Source: Phyllostachys edulis
Lineage: Eukaryota > Streptophyta > Magnoliopsida > Poales > Poaceae
Length of the DNA stretch: 64,000 nucleotides
Assembly: GCA_036346405.1 (NCBI GenBank)
Contig: CM070566.1
Coordinates: 47,366,768 to 47,430,767 of the forward strand
Direction of reading: 5' to 3'
The translations under genes were made by a program, and so were the position numbers. The notes under the pieces are model-generated. The model was given only the letters and a program-made list of their open reading frames with translations, was not told the DNA's origin and ran no database searches. Below are positions 59,484 through 64,000 of the stretch, piece after piece. Positions within the stretch are counted from its first letter, which is position 1. The number at the start of each line of letters is the position of its first letter.

Positions 59484-59735
59484 ATGGGCGACAAGATGAA
59501 GAACCGGGATGGGCCGTTCTCCCTCCTGTAACCTGTCCTGACGACCGACAATTACTCGGTGTGGACAATGAAGATGAAGGTGAACATGCGCGCCCAGAGA
59601 GTCTGGGATGCAGTCGATTCGAAGGCAAAGGGCAAAGAGGTGGATGACAAGGTGGACCAGATGGCTTTGGCCATCATCTACTAGGCGGTGCCAGATTCTA
59701 TGATGCGGCAGCTCATCGGCAAAGAGATGATACGT
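59484..59735 (+). pseudogene. Copia gag fragment
   Basis: Starts MGDKMKNRDGPFSLL, a stop, then VLTTDNYSVWTMKMKVNMRA, QRVWDAVDSKAKGKEVDDK and MALAIIY, a stop, AVPDSMMRQLIGKEM. LTxxNYxxWxxKMK and the following helices are the DUF4219/UBN2 gag signature. Two stops and the CACTA end at 59,736 break it. Confidence 0.85.
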
Positions 59736-59982
59736 CACTACTACAGAAAACGTCTTCACAGACGGTTCAAAAACATCATCACAGACGGTTCAAAAACATC
59801 ATCACAGACGGTTTCGTGAGCCGTCTGAGTTTATGGGTTAGTGATGACATGAGGTCATCACTATCACTGCGGTTAGTGTTGAGTAACTGCTCATGATATA
59901 TGACTATCATGACGGTTTGTAACACGAACCGCTGTGATATATAATAAAACCTCCAAGCAATGACTGCTTGTGCCTTTAAAAC

Positions 59983-59984
<2 letters not shown>
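59736..59984. mobile_element. CACTA element left end (truncated)
   Basis: CACTACTACAGAAAACGTC followed by CACAGACGGTTCAAAAAC repeats closely matches the left end of the CACTA element at 43,179, including TGAGTTTATGGGTTAGTGATG. It has one extra subterminal repeat unit. The right end is missing; a (TA)n tract begins at 59,985. Confidence 0.8.

Positions 59985-60072
<88 letters not shown>
59985..60072. repeat. (TA)n tract, left flank of long-TIR element
   Basis: About 88 bases of TA repeat directly abutting the GGGAACGTATC terminus at 60,073. Confidence 0.97.
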
Positions 60073-60075
<3 letters not shown>

Positions 60076-63000
60076 AACGTATCTAGTGCTAATGGGTATT
60101 TCAGTGCTAAAATGCTAATGGCATCTAGGAGCGTTGGATCTAGATTGAACAGCCAAGATTTGGATGCTAATCCCACCTCCAATTCACTTAACCGCTTTTC
60201 ACTAAACCCCCTGGCGGTCACCTTTCTTTCCCAAACAACCCCTTCGTCTTCGATCGCCTCCTCACCTCCTCGCCGCGCCGCCCTGACCTCCTCGCCTCGT
60301 CGCCCCTCCAGTCCGCCTCCGCCCTACGCACCGCCGCCTCCAACTCCTTCCCCCGTCACCACCTCCTCCTCCCCATGGCCAAGGCTCCCTCCTGCCTGCC
60401 GCCGCCCTTCCCTCCTCGTTGCGCCCTCCCAGCCTACTTGACGCCTTGCCCGCCCTTCCTTTCCCTTGTGCCTCTCACAGCCCTGGCCGCCCTCCACACC
60501 TCCTCTGGCTACTACCCAAGCACCGACTCCACACCACCACCACGACTACCCGCCGTCTATCCACAGCGCCGTCATCTCCCCTTCGGAGGGCGTCAGGAGG
60601 TTAGTACTTCCAATCTTAGACCATGGTGTGTTATGCTTGGAGCAATGGCTCTGTCAGGTTAGAAGAATTAGACCATAAGCTAAACTAATGTGGTAGAATA
60701 TTTACTGGGATGGTAGTTCAGTACCGACATGTTTGATGTTAAGGTTTGTAATTGGATTGCAATGTAGCAGGTATGGAATCAGTGGCCGATGAGAACGTGG
60801 CATTGGCTTTACCAAGACAAGGACACGAGAGCAAAGATCATCTGCGAGAGGAACTCTTGATTGTCGATCGATCCGCAACGGATTTCACAAGAAAGGAATC
60901 GCAAACCTCTTGAGTGCAAACATTGAGGTCCCGCTTTCCGCCTTGTAGCCGAAAGCGTCGTCAAAGCCAAACTTGCTTTTTAGTAGGTTCACCAAGAGGC
61001 AACAAATTTGTTTTCGAAAAATGTAGTATCATTGAGGTTCGAAAACACATTGATTTTGAGTTCGTGAATTGCATGACAATGTATTTATGTCAAACCATAG
61101 GGCATTCTGAAAATAGCTACATTAATTTTCTTACGTAATGGAGCATAATCTAGGTTAAATTCACAAGATCTCCTTTAACCAATTCATCATTTGCCGGCCA
61201 GGTAATTTTAAGTAGTTCAATAGAACTATTTGCCAATGGCGGTCACACAAAACTGGAGTAAATGTTCATCTGGAGATGTGAATAACAGAAAGCAAAGAGA
61301 AAATGAGTTTCATTGTCGCTTCATTGCCAGGGGCTATACCATTTTCCAAGTTTATGTGAAGCAAAGGAGTTGGTTGCAAGGATACAATAGGGATGCCAAA
61401 CCATCTCTAAAGAAAAAGAGAACCAAGAAATTGACATCCAGGATGCTACTTCAAATGTCAAATGAAATCGGTTTATGAGTGTATCTATAATTTCGGGAAC
61501 CTAATGTGTGTGTAACAAAACAATGGATGTTACTAGTAAAGGTGTTTCTGGTATTAGCTATTATGTTGGGAACCTAATGTCACCACAACTATGGCAATAA
61601 GATATATTTTGCTTGTGGAATGCACGAATGTTATCAGTCTTGAGTCATGATGTGAGAGTATGTGGCTACATTCTGTACTTGGTTTCTCATGCTTCAGTTC
61701 ATGCTTCAGAAACACATGCATTATTCATTTTGAAATTTGCTATGTTAGGCATCACAGCCACATTTACTCCAGAACTCTTTAATGAATTTTCTGGCAAGAT
61801 GACCTTTACAAGGATCTGGTGAGGCCTGATTCTTAGATATTCTTACTCGTTCTTCTCCTTTGGATATGTCAGGAGCATCATGGATTCATTGGATTGGCCT
61901 TCGCTTAGAAAGTGCCAACTCAGGCTACCAAGCAACAATTGAGTTTTGCAAAGTAGGTTCAAGCACTGATGATCCTCCAGCAGCATTGCCATTCCCATCT
62001 ACAGCATGCTTACAAGTGATTGCCTTCACAAAAGGAGTATTAGTGTCGATGACCTCTTTTTGCAAGTCACGCCATTGTTATGAACTTGAATGCACAAGAC
62101 CTAATTGTGCAACATGTTGGCATACCTCATTCATCGACTTGCCAATAGAAAAATCAGAGGTAGGATCTTGTATGAGTGAAGACATTTACCCAATGAGATG
62201 TGCCCGATTACAGATCATTAGCAATGTTTGGCGACCACTCATCTGCCATGTTTTTATTCATATTGTAACTTGTAAAGAGTAAAGGATTTGAACTTATCTC
62301 TGGGAGTTAAAAATAATTGGGCAAGGAGCTTTTGCATTGCTTGTCTCTGGACAAAAGGAATTATGGTAGTGGACAGAAAGCAATTTTGTGCATTTACACT
62401 TTGGGAAACACTGCTACTACATTCACATTGTGCTGAGAATACCACATTCTGATAATCAATAAAGTGAATACATTCACTCAGTTTTAACTCACTACAACAA
62501 GAAAAGATGGTAAATCTTTGCTTCTACTAAATGCTAATTAATCCATGATTAATCTGAGAGGCCTCCTTCAACATGTTGTGCTGCTTCTTCTTTCACAAAA
62601 TTCAGACAAATTTATGGTTGCAACCAAATGCCGTACGTACTTCTGCACGAAAGGAAGCATGAAAAACGAGTCAATTAGCATGGGGAATTCAGGCAAACAT
62701 GATGCACAAATTCACAAATTTCAAAAATCATTCAACAAATTCAGAGGAAGGCGCCATAGAGGAGTGTGCTGGAGGGCGGCGGCAGGGCCAGGGAGGGGCG
62801 CAGCCAGGAAGGGGAAGGGTGGCGGCAGGCCAGGGAGAGGCGCAGCCGTGAGGGGAAAGGGCGGCGGCAGTCCTGACGCCCTCCGAGGGGGAGATGACGG
62901 CGCTGTGGATGGACGGCGGGTAGTCGTGGTGGTGGTGTGGAGTCGGTGCCGGGGGTAGTAGCCAGAGGAGTGTCTTTGGAGGGCGGCGGCAGACCAGGAG

Positions 63001-63342
63001 GGATGCACCAGAGGGGAAGGGCGGCAGGCAGGGGAGGGAGGCACTTGCCCGGGGAGGAGGAGGTGGTGACGGGAAGGAGTTGGAGACACGTGGCGTGAGG
63101 GGCGGAGGCGATCGAGGAGGCGACGCTGGCAGGAGGCCAGGCGGCGGCGAGGAGGTGAGGAGGCGATCAAGACGAAGGGGTTGTTTGGGAAAGAAAGGTG
63201 ACCGCCAGGGGTTTAGTGAAAGCAGCTAAGTGAATTGGAGGTGGGATTAGCATCCAAATCTTGGTGCGTTCAATCTAGATCCAACGCTCTGGATGCCATT
63301 AGCATTTTAGCACTGAAATACCCATTAGCACTAGATACGTTC

Positions 63343-63344
<2 letters not shown>
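60073..63344. mobile_element. 3.27-kb long-TIR DNA transposon inserted in (TA)n
   Basis: Ends GGGAACGTATCTAGTGCTAA and its complement are identical for the first 50 or so bases. The inverted match continues, with small gaps, to about 60,602 on the left and 62,875 on the right, giving arms of roughly 470-530 bp. Both sides are (TA)n. The long arms suggest a Mutator-like or foldback-type element; the TA context resembles the microsatellite-targeting rice Micron group. No transposase motif was recognised in the centre. Confidence 0.85.
60610..62870 (+). other. Interior of the long-TIR element, unrecognised cargo
   Basis: The interior is AT-richer and has several short open stretches: PCSRKRRQSQTCFLVG at about 60,940, HCRFIARGYTIFQVYVKQRS at 61,313 and a 140-codon frame at 61,860-62,282 (ASWIHWIGLRLESANSGYQA...). 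None is recognised. Intron-like AT-rich gaps between them leave open a captured or decayed host gene. Confidence 0.35.

Positions 63345-63400
<56 letters not shown>
63345..63400. repeat. (TA)n tract between the two elements
   Basis: About 56 bases of pure AT/TA repeat separating the 3' terminus of the long-TIR element (GTTCCC) from the Micron-like element (AGGAA). Confidence 0.97.
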
Positions 63401-63403
<3 letters not shown>

Positions 63404-63787
63404 AAGCCTTTTCCTACTCCCGGTGTAGTTACTCCCTATTTCAGTATCTCTACGTACGAGGGAGTATCTTAAGAACCGAGAGTATGTATGTGTAGTATAC
63501 AGTATATAAGACCACCTAGGTGTTATTCACACCTTTTGAGGGTGGTATGTACAATTTTTAGACATACTCCTTTTTATGTGACATACTCCTTTTATGTGCG
63601 AATATGAAGGTATTTACAAAAATGCTAAAAACTATAGACTCTCTTGCAATTTTTTCATGTGGTTCATATTGGAGTATCTTATAATTAGTATATGAGTATA
63701 CCCAAAATGATAAAGGAGTATGTCAAGTTTTTTTAGGTGGTATATCAAAAGTGGGAGTAACTACACAGGGAGTAGAAAGTATTTTTC

Positions 63788-63789
<2 letters not shown>
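63401..63789. mobile_element. Micron-like MITE (389 bp) in (TA)n
   Basis: Left end AGGAAGCCTTTTCCTACTCC, right-end complement AGGAAAAATACTTTCTACTCC; both continue (C/T)GTGTAGTTACTCCC, so the inverted ends span about 37 bp. It is flanked on both sides by (TA)n. Size and context agree with Micron, the roughly 0.4-kb TA-microsatellite element described from rice; identity to it was not tested. Confidence 0.7.

Positions 63790-63876
<87 letters not shown>
63790..63876. repeat. (TA)n tract with one TACA interruption
   Basis: About 87 bases of TA repeat with a single TATACATA change near 63,816, right flank of the Micron-like element. Confidence 0.97.
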
Positions 63877-63878
<2 letters not shown>

Positions 63879-63921
63879 GCACATAACCTCTCATCGATCT
63901 CGACTGCAAATTCAAGTGATG

Positions 63922-63993
63922 CTTGACATCAAGAAATGGCGTGGACAACAACCATTTCTCGATGTCAAGTCCATTACCTATCGACTTGACATC
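63922..63993. repeat. Overlapping inverted repeats
   Basis: Arm 1 CTTGACATCAAGAAATGG (63,922-63,939) pairs with 63,952-63,969 (17 of 18). The second arm's GATGTCAAGTC (63,961-63,971) also pairs perfectly with GACTTGACATC (63,983-63,993). The two stems share bases, so only one can form at a time. Confidence 0.75.
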
Positions 63994-64000
63994 AAGTAAT

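Noticed and set aside
62721..63170. 149-codon Arg/Pro-rich frame near 63 kb as a gene
   Set aside because: It is the complement of the left arm frames at 60.1-60.6 kb; both are parts of the inverted arms of the long-TIR element.

Overview
The window is repeat-dense plant nuclear DNA, most likely from a grass (Poaceae). The evidence is nested LTR retrotransposons with tRNA-iMet primer sites, CACTA, hAT and MITE elements with intact target-site duplications (TSDs), a CC-NBS-LRR gene of the cereal Rx-N type, GC-rich first exons (SINAT, PDV2, SFT2 types) and (TA)n-targeting elements like rice Micron. I cannot name the species. There are no bacterial operons, CRISPR arrays or rRNA. Nearly everything is transposon or pseudogene; the only gene that looks intact is the resistance-type NLR on the minus strand at 27,359-31,058.

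Layout, left to right: a LINE (minus, 1-3,928, cut by the window edge); copy A of a 2.3-kb block duplicated 52 kb away (3,929-6,184); a 3.7-kb hAT element with degenerate transposase and 8-bp TSD (8,083-11,790); a cluster of minus-strand gene fragments (chloroplast trigger factor TIG, SINAT E3 ligase, a third first exon; 12.3-14.8 kb); PDV2 first exon (16,066-16,296) whose intron side is filled by a gypsy element (16.8-24.1 kb) itself split by a Copia (17,071-22,266, TSD GTATC) and a solo LTR (23,270-23,717); an LTR-like unit (24,122-25,336); then AT-rich spacer.

The middle holds the NLR and a rearranged partial copy of it (33.94-35.30 kb) followed by a 79-bp minisatellite (35.8-36.4 kb). The partial copy carries a hAT MITE absent from the intact gene, so filled and empty sites lie in the same window. 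From 36.8 to 44.9 kb are nested LTRs: a Copia LTR with gag start, split by a 3,237-bp TG...CA element (TSD CCACT) that carries a spliced-looking DPB2 (DNA polymerase epsilon subunit) fragment, then a 1.76-kb CACTA element.

The right third contains Tourist-like and hAT MITEs, gypsy remnants, an SFT2-like Golgi transport pseudogene (51.5-52.0 kb), MATH-BTB C-terminal fragments flanking a Copia piece (53.3-55.5 kb), copy B of the duplicated block (56,393-59,146), a Copia LTR/gag remnant with a CACTA piece inside it, and three (TA)n tracts separated by a 3.27-kb long-TIR element and a 389-bp Micron-like element (59,985-63,876). The window ends in overlapping inverted repeats.

Genes here do not form a pathway. 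The story is repeated capture, duplication and nesting around one surviving disease-resistance gene. All identifications are from sequence recognition by eye; no database search was run.
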